The translations under genes were made by a program, and so were the position numbers. DNA of 64,000 nucleotides from Vibrio pelagius. Lineage in GTDB: Bacteria; Pseudomonadota; Gammaproteobacteria; Enterobacterales; Vibrionaceae. Shown here piece after piece: positions 1 to 9,797 of the stretch. Where the stretch lies: assembly GCF_024347575.1 (NCBI RefSeq), contig NZ_AP025503.1, positions 2,728,001 through 2,792,000 on the forward strand, written 5' to 3'. How positions within the stretch are numbered: position 1 is the stretch's first letter; the number at the start of each line of letters is the position of its first letter. Below the pieces are notes generated by a model that saw nothing but the letters and a program-made list of their open reading frames with translations, was not told the DNA's origin and made no database searches.

Positions 1-167
1 GGAGACTTAACTTTTGCAGCTGCTTCTAGTACTGCGTTTACAGAGTCTGTACCTACAACGTTTACTGCTGGAAGAGCAAACTTGTTCTCTTTTGCTACTT
101 CAAATACTTTCTGTACGTCATCGCCAGAAATCACACCAGGTTTTACAAAATCGAAGATCTTAGACAT
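1..167 (-). CDS. fba: Fructose-bisphosphate aldolase class II, N-terminal part (cut by window edge)
   Basis: Only the first 55 codons are in the window; the rest lies beyond base 1. The reading begins MSKIFDFVKPGVISGDDV and continues with an FALPAVNVV stretch, typical of the N-terminus of class II (zinc) aldolases, which split fructose 1,6-bisphosphate into two triose phosphates in the cytosol. It is the last gene of the minus-strand epd-pgk-fba order, 152 nt after pgk. A GC-rich hairpin sits in that gap, so expression may partly depend on readthrough. The identification rests on the N-terminus plus synteny. Confidence 0.88.
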   Translation of the reverse strand, partial: MSKIFDFVKPGVISGDDVQKVFEVAKENKFALPAVNVVGTDSVNAVLEAAAKVKS

Positions 168-287
168 GGAAATAGTCCTATTTATTCTATCGTTTTAAGA
201 TTAAAAAACTTAAGTTTAAAAACTTGCAAACGTTTGCTCACAACTTGTGCCATTCTAGCAAAAAAGTGTGACATGCAGCAAACGTTA

Positions 288-311
288 AAGGCGGGTATAG
301 TCACCCGCCTT
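288..311 (-). terminator. Hairpin between pgk and fba (possible partial terminator)
   Basis: A perfect 9-bp inverted repeat (AAGGCGGGT / ACCCGCCTT) with a 6-nt loop lies just after the pgk stop codon. On the minus strand it is followed by only a short T stretch, so it looks like a weak terminator or an mRNA-stabilising hairpin rather than a strong stop. Confidence 0.5.
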
Positions 312-319
312 CATATTCA

Positions 320-1483
320 TTACGCCTTAGCGCGCTCTTCTAGCATAGCAACTGCTGGAAGTACTTTACCTTCAACGAACTCAAGGAAAGCACCGCCGCC
401 AGTAGAGATGTAAGAAACGTCAGCTTTGATACCGAACTTGTCGATAGCTGCTAGCGTGTCACCACCACCTGCTACAGAGAAACCTGCAGACTCAGCGATT
501 GCTTTAGAGATACCTGCTGTACCCGCTTCGAAGTTCTTGAACTCGAATACGCCTACAGGACCGTTCCAAAGGATAGTTTTAGCGTTGCCGATGATTTCAG
601 CTAGAGCCGCTGTTGATTCTGGACCTAGGTCAAAGATCATGTCGTCGTCTGCAACTTCAGAAACGTGCTTGATTTCAGCTTCTGCGTTCTCATCGAATGC
701 TTTTGCACATGCTACGTCAGTTGCAACTGGGATAGCACACTCTTTCATTAGCTTTTGAGCGGTTTCAACTAGGTCTGCTTCGTATAGAGACTTACCTACG
801 TTATGGCCTTCCGCAGCGATGAAGGTGTTCGCGATACCACCACCAACAACAAGTTGGTCAGCAACTTTAGATAGAGACTCAAGAACCGTCAGTTTAGTAG
901 AAACTTTAGAACCACCAACGATAGCCACAAGTGGACGCTCTGGGTTGTCCATTGCTTTACCTAGTGCTTCTAGCTCAGCAGCAAGAAGAGGACCAGCACA
1001 CGCTACAGGAGCGTAAGTACCAACGCCGTGAGTAGATGCTTGTGCACGGTGAGCCGTACCGAATGCATCCATTACGAAGATGTCACATAGAGATGCGTAT
1101 GCTTTAGATAGCTCTTCTTCGTTCTTCTTCTCGCCTTTGTTGAAGCGAACGTTTTCTAGAACAACGAGCTCACCAGCGTTTAGCTCTAGGCCGTTTAGGT
1201 AGTCTTTAGCTAGTTTAACTTCGCAGTCTAGTGCGTCGTTTAGGTAGTTAACTACAGGTTGTAGAGAGAACTCTTCGTTGTACTCGCCTTCCGTTGGGCG
1301 ACCAAGGTGTGAAGTAACCATTACTTTTGCACCAGCTTCTAGACAAAGCTTGATAGTTGGTAGAGATGCAAGGATACGAGCATCTGAAGTTACTTTACCG
1401 TCTTTTACTGGTACGTTTAGGTCAGCACGGATAAATACGCGTTTACCTGCTAGTTCCAGGTCAGTCATCTTGATCACAGACAT
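320..1483 (-). CDS. pgk: Phosphoglycerate kinase
   Basis: Transfers the acyl phosphate of 1,3-bisphosphoglycerate to ADP, giving ATP and 3-phosphoglycerate in cytosolic glycolysis, and runs in reverse in gluconeogenesis. The 387-residue length fits the family. Visible motifs are the substrate-binding FIRADLNVP near residue 18, SHLGRP near residue 59 and the C-terminal nucleotide-binding [13 protein letters not shown]. The start chosen is the ATG giving [13 protein letters not shown], because a GAGG ribosome site stands 6-9 nt before it; an in-frame start 15 nt upstream lacks one. It lies between epd and fba on the same strand. Confidence 0.97.
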   Translation of the reverse strand: MSVIKMTDLELAGKRVFIRADLNVPVKDGKVTSDARILASLPTIKLCLEAGAKVMVTSHLGRPTEGEYNEEFSLQPVVNYLNDALDCEVKLAKDYLNGLELNAGELVVLENVRFNKGEKKNEEELSKAYASLCDIFVMDAFGTAHRAQASTHGVGTYAPVACAGPLLAAELEALGKAMDNPERPLVAIVGGSKVSTKLTVLESLSKVADQLVVGGGIANTFIAAEGHNVGKSLYEADLVETAQKLMKECAIPVATDVACAKAFDENAEAEIKHVSEVADDDMIFDLGPESTAALAEIIGNAKTILWNGPVGVFEFKNFEAGTAGISKAIAESAGFSVAGGGDTLAAIDKFGIKADVSYISTGGGAFLEFVEGKVLPAVAMLEERAKA

Positions 1484-1634
1484 GATTTGTCCTCTCAAAT
1501 TTAAATAAATATAAAGTTTTGGAAACTCAGCAACCCTGCTAAGCCTATAAATTCTTCAACTGGTCATAATATGTGGATACTTGGGATTTATTTCAAGCTT
1601 AAAAATAAATAATCCGCATATTTGCGTCCGGGCT

Positions 1635-2669
1635 CTACTTCTCGCCTTCGGAAGCCTGCATTGCAAGTACCGTATCCAGCATTCGGTTTGCAAAGCCCCA
1701 TTCATTATCACACCACACTAGCATTTTTACTAAGTGGCCGTTGCTCACTCTGGTTTGAGTACCATCCACAATCGCGCTATGAGGATCGTGATTAAAGTCG
1801 ATGGATACAAGCGGTGCTTCAGTATAGTCAACGATGTTGTGTAATGTACACTGAGATGCCTTAACAATGGTTTGATTTACGTCATTAACTTTCACATTCG
1901 TATTAATTGTGACACTTAGATCCATTGCTGTAACGTTAACCGTCGGTACTCGCACAGAAATCGCTTCAAACTTGTTAGAAAATTTCGGAAAGATTCGTTC
2001 AATACCTTTATGAAGCTTGGTATCGACCGGAATAATAGATTGGCTTGCCGCTCGAGTACGACGCAAGTCCGAGTGGTAAGCGTCAATCACCTGTTGGTCA
2101 TTCATCGACGAGTGAATCGTAGTGATAGTGCCAGAATCAATACCAAACGCCTCATCAAGAACCTTGATGATAGGTACGATACAGTTGGTGGTACAAGAAC
2201 CATTGGAAACAATGCGGTCGCTGGCTTTAATAGAATCGTGGTTAACACCGTAGATAATGGTGTTGTCGAGGTCGTTCGCACCTGGGTGTGAGAACAGCAC
2301 CTTTTTAGCGCCAGCTTCGATATGAGCGAGGCCATCGGCACGACAACCATACACGCCGGTACAATCCAGCACGATATCCACTTCAAGATCGCGCCAAGGG
2401 AGTAGGTCAATTTCAGCTAAATGGAGAATACGAACACTGTCGATTTCACCACTTTCATGATGAATATAAATATGCTCTTGATCGTTCGAGATTTTCTTGC
2501 CGAAACGGCCGTGACTGGTGTCGTATTGAAGCAGATGAGCCATAGCATCAGGTTGTGCTAACTCATTAACTGCGACGACTTTGATTTGTTGGCTTTTGCC
2601 ACTTTCATAAAGCGCTCTTAGAACATTGCGCCCTATTCTTCCAAATCCGTTGATTGCGACTTTTAGCAT
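1635..2669 (-). CDS. epd: D-erythrose-4-phosphate dehydrogenase
   Basis: A GAPDH-family enzyme that oxidises erythrose 4-phosphate to 4-phosphoerythronate with NAD, the first step of the DXP-dependent pyridoxal phosphate pathway. The N-terminal Rossmann motif [18 protein letters not shown] and the SNGSCTTNC active site (catalytic Cys near residue 159) are clear. Residues that distinguish Epd from glycolytic GAPDH, such as [11 protein letters not shown] and [14 protein letters not shown], match Epd. The ATG giving [10 protein letters not shown] is chosen over one four codons upstream because it fits family N-termini. Its place ahead of pgk and fba is the usual gammaproteobacterial order. Confidence 0.95.
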   Translation of the reverse strand: MLKVAINGFGRIGRNVLRALYESGKSQQIKVVAVNELAQPDAMAHLLQYDTSHGRFGKKISNDQEHIYIHHESGEIDSVRILHLAEIDLLPWRDLEVDIVLDCTGVYGCRADGLAHIEAGAKKVLFSHPGANDLDNTIIYGVNHDSIKASDRIVSNGSCTTNCIVPIIKVLDEAFGIDSGTITTIHSSMNDQQVIDAYHSDLRRTRAASQSIIPVDTKLHKGIERIFPKFSNKFEAISVRVPTVNVTAMDLSVTINTNVKVNDVNQTIVKASQCTLHNIVDYTEAPLVSIDFNHDPHSAIVDGTQTRVSNGHLVKMLVWCDNEWGFANRMLDTVLAMQASEGEK

Positions 2670-2780
2670 AGTTCCATACATCTAACCAAAATTTCGTGCA
2701 ACAGATGATAACCGAATCCTACCTAAAAGGCATTAGTTGAGTGATCTAACTCGCTAAAAATAATTCATGACAACCAATAA

Positions 2781-2806
2781 AAAACCGAGCTACTCAGAGC
2801 TCGGTT
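2781..2806 (-). terminator. Intrinsic terminator after tkt
   Basis: A perfect 9-bp stem (AACCGAGCT / AGCTCGGTT, 6-nt loop), followed on the minus strand by a run of six Ts, lies 45 nt past the tkt stop codon. It separates tkt from epd. Confidence 0.85.
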
Positions 2807-2850
2807 CTCTATTTTCACTTCAGCACTCAGGCCTTCGTGGATAACTCACA

Positions 2851-4845
2851 TTAAGCTAGAAGCTCTTGAGCTGTGCTTACTACGTTCTCAGTAGTAAAGC
2901 CAAACATCTTGAATAGTTCGCCAGCTGGTGCAGATTCACCGAATGTTGTCATACCGATGATGCGACCGTCGAAGCCAACGTACTTGTACCAGAAGTCAGC
3001 AATACCCGCTTCAATAGCGATACGTGCTGTTACGTCTGACGGTAGAACTTCTTCGCGGTAAGCCGCGTCTTGCTTGTCGAATGCATCAGTAGATGGCATT
3101 GAAACAACGCGTACTTTTTTGCCTTCGGCCGTCAGTTGCGCCGCCGCTTCTACTGCTAGCTCAACCTCAGAACCCGTTGCGATAAGGATAAGCTCTGGCT
3201 TACCTTCACAATCTTTCAGGATGTAAGCACCTTTTGCGATGTTCGCTACTTGCTCTGCATCACGAGGTTGTTGTGCAAGGTTTTGACGAGAGAAGATTAG
3301 AGACGTTGGTGCGTCTTTACGCTCGATAGCCAGTTTCCAAGCCACTGCAGACTCAACCTGGTCACATGGACGCCATGTGCTCATGTTCGGTGTTAGACGA
3401 AGTGATGCCATTTGCTCAACAGGTTGGTGAGTTGGGCCATCTTCGCCAAGACCGATAGAATCGTGCGTGTAAACTTGGATGTTCTGAACTTTCATCAGAG
3501 CAGCCATGCGCATTGCGTTACGTGCGTATTCCATGAACATTAGGAATGTTGCGCCGTAAGGAACGAAACCACCATGTAGTGCGATACCGTTCATGATCGC
3601 CGTCATACCGAATTCACGTACACCGTAGTGGATGTAGTTACCAGAGAAGTCATTTGCTTCTAGAGACTTAGAACCAGACCACATAGTTAGGTTCGAAGGT
3701 GCTAGGTCAGCAGAGCCGCCCATAAATTCTGGAAGCATTTGACCAAACGCTTCTAGTGCGTTTTGAGATGCTTTACGTGATGCGATATCAGCAGGGTTTG
3801 CTTGAAGATCAGCAATGATTTGGTTTGCTTTCTCTTCCCACTCTGCTGGTAGTTCGCCATTCAGACGACGCTTAAGCTCTGCTGCTTCTGCTGGGTAAGC
3901 CGCCGCGTACGCGTCAAATTTCGCGTTCCAAGCCGCTTCTTTCTCAGCACCTGCTTCTTTTGCATCCCACTCAGCGTAGATGTCTGCTGGAACTTCAAAT
4001 GGACCGTGAGCCCAGCCTAGTGCTTCTTTCGTTGCTGCGATTTCGTCGTGACCTAGTGGTGCGCCGTGACAGTCGTGAGAGCCTGATTTGTTTGGAGAAC
4101 CAAAACCGATGATCGTTTTAGTACAGATAAGCGTTGGACGCGGGTCTGCTTTAGCAGCAACGATTGCAGCGTTGATTGCTTCGATATCGTGACCGTCTAC
4201 CGCTGGGATTACGTGCCAGCCGTATGCTTCAAAACGCTTAGGCGTGTCGTCAGAGAACCAACCTTCAACTTCACCATCGATAGAGATGCCGTTGTCATCC
4301 CAGAAAGCGATAAGCTTACCAAGACCTAGCGTACCAGCTAGAGAACATGCTTCGTGAGAGATACCTTCCATCAGACAGCCATCACCCATGAATGCATAAG
4401 TGAAGTGGTCAACGATGTCGTGGCCTTCTTTGTTGAACTGAGCAGCCAATGCTTTCTCAGCCATCGCCATACCAACTGCGTTAGTGATACCTTGGCCTAG
4501 AGGACCTGTTGTCGTTTCGATACCCGGTGCGTAGCCATACTCTGGGTGACCTGGCGTCTTAGAGTGAAGTTGACGGAAGTTCTTAAGATCTTCAATAGAT
4601 AGCTCATAACCGCTTAGGTGAAGCAGAGAGTAAATTAGCATTGAACCGTGGCCGTTTGACAGTACAAAACGGTCGCGGTCTGCCCACTCTGGATTTGCTG
4701 GGTTGTGGTTCAAGTGACCACGCCAAAGAACTTCAGCGATGTCAGCCATACCCATAGGTGCGCCTGGGTGGCCTGAATTAGCTTGTTGAACACCGTCCAT
4801 ACTAAGTGCGCGGATTGCATTTGCGAGATCTTTACGAGAAGGCAT
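2851..4845 (-). CDS. tkt: Transketolase
   Basis: Thiamine-diphosphate enzyme that moves two-carbon units between ketose and aldose phosphates in the pentose phosphate pathway; it also makes the erythrose 4-phosphate used by the neighbouring Epd. The 664-residue protein has the family start [20 protein letters not shown], the TPP/Mg motif [13 protein letters not shown] near residue 155 and a [10 protein letters not shown] loop in the pyrimidine-binding domain. The ATG at 4845 is preceded by AGGAG at good spacing; an upstream in-frame ATG adding six residues is less likely. It is transcribed alone, with a terminator after it. Confidence 0.97.
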   Translation of the reverse strand: MPSRKDLANAIRALSMDGVQQANSGHPGAPMGMADIAEVLWRGHLNHNPANPEWADRDRFVLSNGHGSMLIYSLLHLSGYELSIEDLKNFRQLHSKTPGHPEYGYAPGIETTTGPLGQGITNAVGMAMAEKALAAQFNKEGHDIVDHFTYAFMGDGCLMEGISHEACSLAGTLGLGKLIAFWDDNGISIDGEVEGWFSDDTPKRFEAYGWHVIPAVDGHDIEAINAAIVAAKADPRPTLICTKTIIGFGSPNKSGSHDCHGAPLGHDEIAATKEALGWAHGPFEVPADIYAEWDAKEAGAEKEAAWNAKFDAYAAAYPAEAAELKRRLNGELPAEWEEKANQIIADLQANPADIASRKASQNALEAFGQMLPEFMGGSADLAPSNLTMWSGSKSLEANDFSGNYIHYGVREFGMTAIMNGIALHGGFVPYGATFLMFMEYARNAMRMAALMKVQNIQVYTHDSIGLGEDGPTHQPVEQMASLRLTPNMSTWRPCDQVESAVAWKLAIERKDAPTSLIFSRQNLAQQPRDAEQVANIAKGAYILKDCEGKPELILIATGSEVELAVEAAAQLTAEGKKVRVVSMPSTDAFDKQDAAYREEVLPSDVTARIAIEAGIADFWYKYVGFDGRIIGMTTFGESAPAGELFKMFGFTTENVVSTAQELLA

Positions 4846-5057
4846 GTCTGCTCCTGAGTGCATAAGCGATTTGAAAAATGAGAAATAATTGCTAGTTGTT
4901 AGCGCGGTTATTCTCTCAAACGCCTATGGTGACTGCAAACGTTTTGCTGAGGTTTTCAAGGTCAGTTTTCGCACTTTTACAACATTTCCCTAGTTTTTAA
5001 CGGACTAGCATAAGTGAGAAAGCAATCGTTTGGTTATGACATATCATAAAAAAGAGC

Positions 5058-5085
5058 TTGTAATTCGACCGTTGGAATTTAGAAT
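5058..5085 (+). promoter_or_regulatory. Candidate metK promoter
   Basis: TTGTAA and TAGAAT hexamers are separated by 16 bp and lie directly upstream of the MetJ-like boxes, so a repressor there would cover the transcription start. Found by pattern only. Confidence 0.5.
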
Positions 5086-5117
5086 AGACGTCTAGATGTA
5101 GAAACACCTACAGAAAT
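5086..5117 (+). promoter_or_regulatory. MetJ operator (tandem met boxes) upstream of metK
   Basis: The first octamer is AGACGTCT, the exact met-box consensus. It is followed head-to-tail by AGATGTAG and then two weaker octamers, AAACACCT and ACAGAAAT. MetJ with SAM as co-repressor binds such tandem 8-bp boxes, and metK makes SAM, so feedback control is expected. Box one is seen directly; occupancy of the weaker boxes is inferred. Confidence 0.78.
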
Positions 5118-5193
5118 TATTGAATTTGATCTCGGCGCAACCCTCTGCGACGCAGATAGAAACTTTGCACCTAATACTAAAAGTGGAGCTCTC

Positions 5194-6348
5194 ATGGCTA
5201 AGCACCTTTTCACTTCTGAATCTGTTTCAGAAGGCCATCCAGATAAAATTGCAGACCAAATCTCTGATGCTGTTCTTGATGCCATCTTAGAACAGGATCC
5301 TAAAGCACGTGTTGCTTGTGAGACATACGTGAAAACGGGCATGGTTATGGTTGGCGGTGAAGTAACAACGTCTGCATGGGTTGATATCGAAGAGATCACT
5401 CGTGAAACCGTTCGTGAAATTGGTTACGTTCACTCTGACATGGGCTTTGATGCTGACTCTTGTGCTGTACTAAATACAATTGGTAAGCAGTCTCCAGACA
5501 TCAACCAAGGTGTTGATAAAGCTGACCCTAAAGAGCAAGGTGCAGGTGACCAAGGCATCATGTTCGGTTACGCAACAAACGAAACTGAAATCCTAATGCC
5601 AGCACCAATTACTTACTCTCACCTACTTGTTAAAAAACAAGCTGAAGTGCGTAAGAGCGGCAAGCTAGATTTCCTTCGTCCAGATGCGAAATCACAAGTT
5701 ACTTTCCAATACGACCAAGGCAAGATCGTTGGTATAGACGCTGTTGTTCTTTCAACTCAGCACTGTGATTCAGTAACAACACCTGACCTACGTGAAGCAG
5801 TAATGGAAGAGATCATCAAGCCAGTACTACCTTCAGAGTGGATTACTAAAGACACTAACTTCTTCATCAACCCAACCGGCCGTTTCGTTATCGGTGGTCC
5901 AATGGGTGACTGTGGTCTAACGGGTCGTAAAATCATCGTAGATACGTACGGCGGTGCAGCTCGTCACGGTGGTGGCGCATTCTCTGGTAAAGATCCATCA
6001 AAGGTTGACCGCAGCGCAGCTTACGCAGCTCGTTACGTTGCTAAAAACATCGTTGCGGCTGGCATGGCAGACCGTTGTGAAATCCAACTTTCTTACGCTA
6101 TCGGTGTTGCTGATCCAACATCTATCATGGTTGAGACTTTCGGTACTGAAAAAGTATCTCACGACATCATCATTGAAGCCGTTCGTCAAAACTTCGACCT
6201 ACGTCCATACGGCCTGCAAGAGATGCTGAACCTTCTTCAACCGATCTATAAGCAGACAGCAGCTTACGGCCACTTCGGTCGCGAAGAGTTCCCTTGGGAA
6301 GCAACCGACAAAGCAGCAATCCTAGCTGACTTTGCTGGCCTAAAATAA
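5194..6348 (+). CDS. metK: S-adenosylmethionine synthetase
   Basis: Makes S-adenosylmethionine from methionine and ATP in the cytosol, supplying almost all methylations. The 384-residue protein opens with [22 protein letters not shown], containing the catalytic His of GHPDK at residue 15. It carries the methionine/ATP-loop motif [12 protein letters not shown] and the phosphate-binding [19 protein letters not shown] near residue 257. The ATG is preceded by a GGAG ribosome site. It is monocistronic, with a terminator right after it and met boxes in front. Confidence 0.98.
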   Translation: MAKHLFTSESVSEGHPDKIADQISDAVLDAILEQDPKARVACETYVKTGMVMVGGEVTTSAWVDIEEITRETVREIGYVHSDMGFDADSCAVLNTIGKQSPDINQGVDKADPKEQGAGDQGIMFGYATNETEILMPAPITYSHLLVKKQAEVRKSGKLDFLRPDAKSQVTFQYDQGKIVGIDAVVLSTQHCDSVTTPDLREAVMEEIIKPVLPSEWITKDTNFFINPTGRFVIGGPMGDCGLTGRKIIVDTYGGAARHGGGAFSGKDPSKVDRSAAYAARYVAKNIVAAGMADRCEIQLSYAIGVADPTSIMVETFGTEKVSHDIIIEAVRQNFDLRPYGLQEMLNLLQPIYKQTAAYGHFGREEFPWEATDKAAILADFAGLK

Positions 6349-6373
6349 TTTCGCGCCAAGCAAAAAATTTCCA

Positions 6374-6401
6374 AAAGCCCTTACCCGCCAGTAAGGGCTT
6401 T
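6374..6401 (+). terminator. Intrinsic terminator of metK
   Basis: An 11-bp stem (AAAGCCCTTAC / GTAAGGGCTTT, 6-nt loop) followed by a T-rich tract lies 25 nt past the metK stop. Confidence 0.88.
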
Positions 6402-6703
6402 ATTTTTATGCAGTTACCTCTAACTCCCTGCCATATTTCGTCAATTTCTCTAATAAAATTCCACTCAAAAACATCTCGGATAATTTGTGTTTTTTAGCAG
6501 TAGTGACAATAGTTAAAGTACTCCTAGGCGATCAAGCTCACATTTGGTGCAACAACTGGTTAAATTACACCCCGTTAGGCAACGCGAGACGGCTCTCTAG
6601 GACATGATATTTCAATAACAGCTCAACCAAGATGACTCGCTGCCAGCCGCTGTGAGGACAAATGAGGTTGAATCCAGGACGTTATGTTAACTAAGGGGAA
6701 GTT
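6402..6703 (+). other. Long non-coding stretch, candidate structured leader of the DUF2189 gene
   Basis: This roughly 300-nt gap shows no coding signal. Its last third can fold: an outer stem pairs TCAACC at 6623-6628 with GGTTGA at 6666-6671, enclosing CTC/GAG and CAGC/GCTG pairs, and it ends 32 nt before the next start codon. I recognise no known riboswitch family here. Confidence 0.35.
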
Positions 6704-7501
6704 ATGCCTCGTACCGCAAATCCATCCGATTTTAAAAAAGACAAAAATAGGGTGAGTGACAGTGAATACGCTCGCACTATTCCATGCAACCAAGTCAGTA
6801 TTTCTGCGCCCTTTCATTGGCTCTCACTCGCGCTTCACGATCTAGTGCGAATGCCGATGATCAGCGCATTCTATGGCTTATGTTTTATGGCCGCTGCCGT
6901 TGCGATTGTTCAGCTGGTGCAATGGCAAGGCACATACCTAGTGGTTATGCCGAGCCTGATTGTCTACATGCTGATTGGGCCGTTTTTGGCTCTCGGCTTA
7001 TATGACGCTAGTTGGGAGAGAGAGAAAGGCCACAACGCCAGTTTATTCCATTCAATGAAGGCCATCACTCGCAACTCAACCCACCAATGGGCATTTGCGA
7101 TTGTATTGATGGTTGCGATGATTTTCTGGATGAGAATCGCTGCTCTACTGCATGCTCTATACCCGTCAGTGCAAGGAGCACCGCTGGCTGAATTTGCTCC
7201 TTTCTTAATCACGGGCTCTGTCGTCGGCTTCGTTATCGCTAGCCTGATTTTCAGTATCTCAGCCTTCTCTATTCCACTTATGATGGAGCGCCGAGTTGAC
7301 GTGATGAGTGCGATATTCACTAGTTTCAACGCAGTGAAATCGAACCTGCCGGCGATGGTGGTCTGGGCGGCTATCATTTGCGGCGGTATCTTAATCGGGT
7401 TTGCCACTTATGGTGTCGGTATGATCGTAACCATGCCACTACTCGGCTACGGTACATGGCACGCCTACCGTGAGACGATCAAGAAAAATCACCATATGTA
7501 G
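6704..7501 (+). CDS. DUF2189 integral membrane protein
   Basis: A 265-residue inner-membrane protein of unknown function. After a charged 30-residue N-terminus it has about six hydrophobic segments, near residues 50-70, 78-98, 130-152, 165-190, 215-240 and 242-256, with a conserved-looking SWEREKGH loop between segments two and three. These are features of the DUF2189 family. A strong AAGGGGAAG ribosome site precedes the ATG. It is flanked by terminators on both sides, so it is probably transcribed alone, from a promoter in the long upstream gap. Confidence 0.8.
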   Translation: MPRTANPSDFKKDKNRVSDSEYARTIPCNQVSISAPFHWLSLALHDLVRMPMISAFYGLCFMAAAVAIVQLVQWQGTYLVVMPSLIVYMLIGPFLALGLYDASWEREKGHNASLFHSMKAITRNSTHQWAFAIVLMVAMIFWMRIAALLHALYPSVQGAPLAEFAPFLITGSVVGFVIASLIFSISAFSIPLMMERRVDVMSAIFTSFNAVKSNLPAMVVWAAIICGGILIGFATYGVGMIVTMPLLGYGTWHAYRETIKKNHHM

Positions 7502-7537
7502 TACCTGATCTCGATCAGAACCAATGATAGGATAAGG

Positions 7538-7566
7538 CCTTAGCATCTAGCTAAGGCCTTTTGTTT
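7538..7566 (+). terminator. Terminator after the DUF2189 gene
   Basis: An 11-bp stem (AAGGCCTTAGC with its complement around a 4-nt loop) and a TTGTTT tail lie 37 nt past the stop codon. The tail touches the ribosome-binding region of sprT, so sprT must be expressed by readthrough or from a promoter within this short gap. Confidence 0.82.
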
Positions 7567-7578
7567 GGAGTCTCATCT

Positions 7579-8082
7579 TTGTCGTCTTACAACCCATTGC
7601 ATCATCGAGCCAATAAGAAGTTGGCGGAATGTATTTATATTGCAAACTCGCACTTCTCTCGCCAATTTCCAATACCAAAGCTAACTTACCAAGTACGAGG
7701 AAAAGCAGCAGGCAAAGCTTATCTTCAACTCAATGAGATACGTCTAAATTCGGTGCTGTTCAATGAAAATCAAGACGCCTTTATTGCAGAGGTGATCCCT
7801 CATGAAATAGCTCACCTTATTACCCACCAAGTCTTTGGCCGTGTTAAGCCTCATGGTAAAGAGTGGCGGTATGTGATGGAGCAGGTATTCAAGGTGCCAG
7901 CAAAGACCACGCATAGCTTTTCGGTGAACTCAGTTCAAGGGAAAACATTTGAATACAACTGCGGCTGTACCCTCTACCCCCTGACCATCCGCCGTCACAA
8001 TAAAGTGCAGCGCAATCAAGCAAGCTACCGCTGTCAGCAATGCAACCAGCTACTCACTTTCACCGGTAAACAGCTCAGCTAG
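7579..8082 (+). CDS. sprT: SprT family zinc metalloprotease-like protein
   Basis: Member of the SprT/SprT-like family, whose eukaryotic relative Spartan cleaves DNA-protein crosslinks; the bacterial role is poorly known. The zinc-binding [10 protein letters not shown] helix is at about residues 75-84, and a C-terminal zinc ribbon with paired cysteines (NCGC and YRCQQC) follows. No ATG fits. The start chosen is a TTG giving (M)[13 protein letters not shown], because a GGAG ribosome site lies 9 nt upstream; another TTG at 7561 precedes that site. The length of 167 residues is normal. Confidence 0.88.
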   Translation: MSSYNPLHHRANKKLAECIYIANSHFSRQFPIPKLTYQVRGKAAGKAYLQLNEIRLNSVLFNENQDAFIAEVIPHEIAHLITHQVFGRVKPHGKEWRYVMEQVFKVPAKTTHSFSVNSVQGKTFEYNCGCTLYPLTIRRHNKVQRNQASYRCQQCNQLLTFTGKQLS

Positions 8083-8172
8083 ACACAATAGAGCTAGCAA
8101 CAAAATGTAATAGAGAAAAATGTCATTTGAGTGCTAGACTGATAATTATCATACTTTTATCAGTCTTTTTAC

Positions 8173-8904
8173 ATGAGAAAATCACCTTCAAAAGCATTTG
8201 GCCTATCGGTGTCTTTTTACCTCTCAGCACTATTTGGCCTACTGGTGACCCAAAGCGTTTTCGCCGCACCACCAAGCTCTTTTTCCAAAGCCAAACGCGA
8301 AGCCGTAAAAATCTACCTTGACCATCCAACCTCTTTTTATTGTGGTTGTGACATTACTTGGAAGGATAAAAAGAAAGGGATTCCTGACCTTGAAGGATGC
8401 GGCTATGAAGTCAGAAAGCAGCAGAGGCGAGCTTCTCGCATCGAGTGGGAGCATGTGGTGCCGGCATGGCAATTCGGCCACCAGCGCCAGTGTTGGCAGA
8501 ATGGCGGTCGTAAGAACTGCACCCGCAATGACAAGGTTTTTAAATCAATGGAAGCCGACCTCCATAACCTAACTCCTGCAATCGGAGAAGTGAATGGTGA
8601 TCGCTCTAACTACAACTTCAGCCAATGGAATGGTGTTGATGGCGTTAGCTATGGCCAATGTGAGATGCAGGTCAACTTCAAACAGCGCAAGGTAATGCCA
8701 CCCGATCGCGCCAAAGGTTCGATTGCGCGTACCTATCTGTACATGAGCAAAGAATACGGCTTCAAGCTATCGAAACAACAAACTAACTTGATGATGGCAT
8801 GGAATAAGCAATTCCCTGTCGATGAGTGGGAATGTACTCGTGATGAACGTATTTTCCGCATTCAAGGCAACCATAACCCGTTTGTTTACGAGAATTGTAA
8901 GTAA
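8173..8904 (+). CDS. endA: Endonuclease I, secreted/periplasmic DNase
   Basis: Non-specific DNA endonuclease of the EndA/Dns/Vvn family, used outside the cytoplasm to degrade foreign or environmental DNA. Residues 1-31 form a signal peptide ending SVFA. The mature part has the family's many cysteines (YCGCD, EGCGYE, QCW, NCT, QCEM, WECT, ENC) and the catalytic core [12 protein letters not shown] with the key His near residue 94. The ATG at 8173 lacks a good ribosome site, yet the signal peptide starts right after it. A perfect hairpin follows the gene. Confidence 0.95.
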   Translation: MRKSPSKAFGLSVSFYLSALFGLLVTQSVFAAPPSSFSKAKREAVKIYLDHPTSFYCGCDITWKDKKKGIPDLEGCGYEVRKQQRRASRIEWEHVVPAWQFGHQRQCWQNGGRKNCTRNDKVFKSMEADLHNLTPAIGEVNGDRSNYNFSQWNGVDGVSYGQCEMQVNFKQRKVMPPDRAKGSIARTYLYMSKEYGFKLSKQQTNLMMAWNKQFPVDEWECTRDERIFRIQGNHNPFVYENCK

Positions 8905-8938
8905 CCCACCTTGCCTCCTTAAATCTCTGTTTTGGATA

Positions 8939-8968
8939 CCAGAGTTTCAAATTACTTTGAAACTCTGG
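8939..8968 (+). terminator. Hairpin after endA
   Basis: A perfect 13-bp stem with a 4-nt loop lies 34 nt past endA. A run of six Ts comes about 10 nt after the stem, so it may act as terminator or as a 3'-end stabiliser. Confidence 0.6.
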
Positions 8969-9052
8969 CGCTGCCCTTGTTTTTTCTTCATCGCGCATCC
9001 ATGTTAGGCTGAGATATTAAACCCCAGATTAACAATTTACAGGTCAACCAAC

Positions 9053-9784
9053 ATGAGAATCCCTCGAATTCACCACCCTGAACCCATTCAACAATTAGGT
9101 TCTCTTGCACTTGGCGAGGATGCTGCAGGGCATGTTGGACGCGTATTGCGCATGAAAGAGGGCCAAGAGGTTCTGCTTTTTGATGGTAGCGGAGCTGAGT
9201 TTCCGGCTGAGATCACCGAAGTATCGAAGAAAAATGTGACGGTTAACGTGACAGAGCGTATCGAGCGCAGCAGTGAGTCACCGCTCGACCTGCATCTTGG
9301 TCAAGTTATCTCTCGCGGCGATAAGATGGAATTCACCATCCAAAAATCGGTAGAGCTTGGCGTCAACACCATTACCCCACTCATCTCTGAACGCTGCGGC
9401 GTGAAGCTTGATGCAAAACGCTTCGAGAAAAAGCTAGCTCAATGGCAGAAGATTGCGATTGCCGCCTGTGAGCAGTGTGGTCGTAACACCGTACCTGTAA
9501 TTCGCCCTATCATGCAGCTCGAAGAGTGGTGCAGTGAGCCAAGCGAAGCGCTTAAGTTAAACCTACACCCTAGAGCTAAGTACTCAATCAACACTCTGCC
9601 AGAGCCTATTAGCAAGGTTCGACTGCTGATTGGTCCAGAGGGTGGTTTGTCAGCTGAAGAGATCAGCATGACAGAACAATATAAATTTGAAGAGACGCTA
9701 CTTGGTCCACGTGTTCTACGCACGGAGACTGCGGCTCTAACTGCAATTACAGCTTTACAAGTTCGTTTCGGCGATCTTGGTTAA
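9053..9784 (+). CDS. rsmE: 16S rRNA m3U1498 methyltransferase
   Basis: SPOUT-fold enzyme that methylates N3 of U1498 in 16S rRNA of the 30S subunit using SAM. The N-terminal PUA-like part contains [19 protein letters not shown]. The C-terminal SPOUT knot shows [13 protein letters not shown] and [15 protein letters not shown], both diagnostic of the family. Its 243 residues are the expected size. It is followed 13 nt later by gshB, an order shared widely in Gammaproteobacteria, so the two are probably co-transcribed. Confidence 0.95.
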   Translation: MRIPRIHHPEPIQQLGSLALGEDAAGHVGRVLRMKEGQEVLLFDGSGAEFPAEITEVSKKNVTVNVTERIERSSESPLDLHLGQVISRGDKMEFTIQKSVELGVNTITPLISERCGVKLDAKRFEKKLAQWQKIAIAACEQCGRNTVPVIRPIMQLEEWCSEPSEALKLNLHPRAKYSINTLPEPISKVRLLIGPEGGLSAEEISMTEQYKFEETLLGPRVLRTETAALTAITALQVRFGDLG

Positions 9785-9797
9785 ACGGAGAAAAATA

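Larger units (their letters stand above)
4846..5193. other. Divergent tkt/metK intergenic region
   Basis: About 350 nt separate the two start codons. The metK-proximal half holds a promoter and MetJ-like boxes, listed separately. In the tkt-proximal half I see no gene or strong repeat. Confidence 0.6.

Noticed and set aside
7561..7578. Upstream TTG as start of sprT
   Set aside because: It lies before the GGAG ribosome site and inside the terminator tail of the previous gene; the TTG at 7579 fits better.
8140..8151. TGATAATTATCA palindrome upstream of endA as a Fur box
   Set aside because: The two half-sites overlap instead of showing the 7-1-7 spacing, so it misses three bases of the consensus. 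Possible but too weak, unlike the perfect site at 50491.
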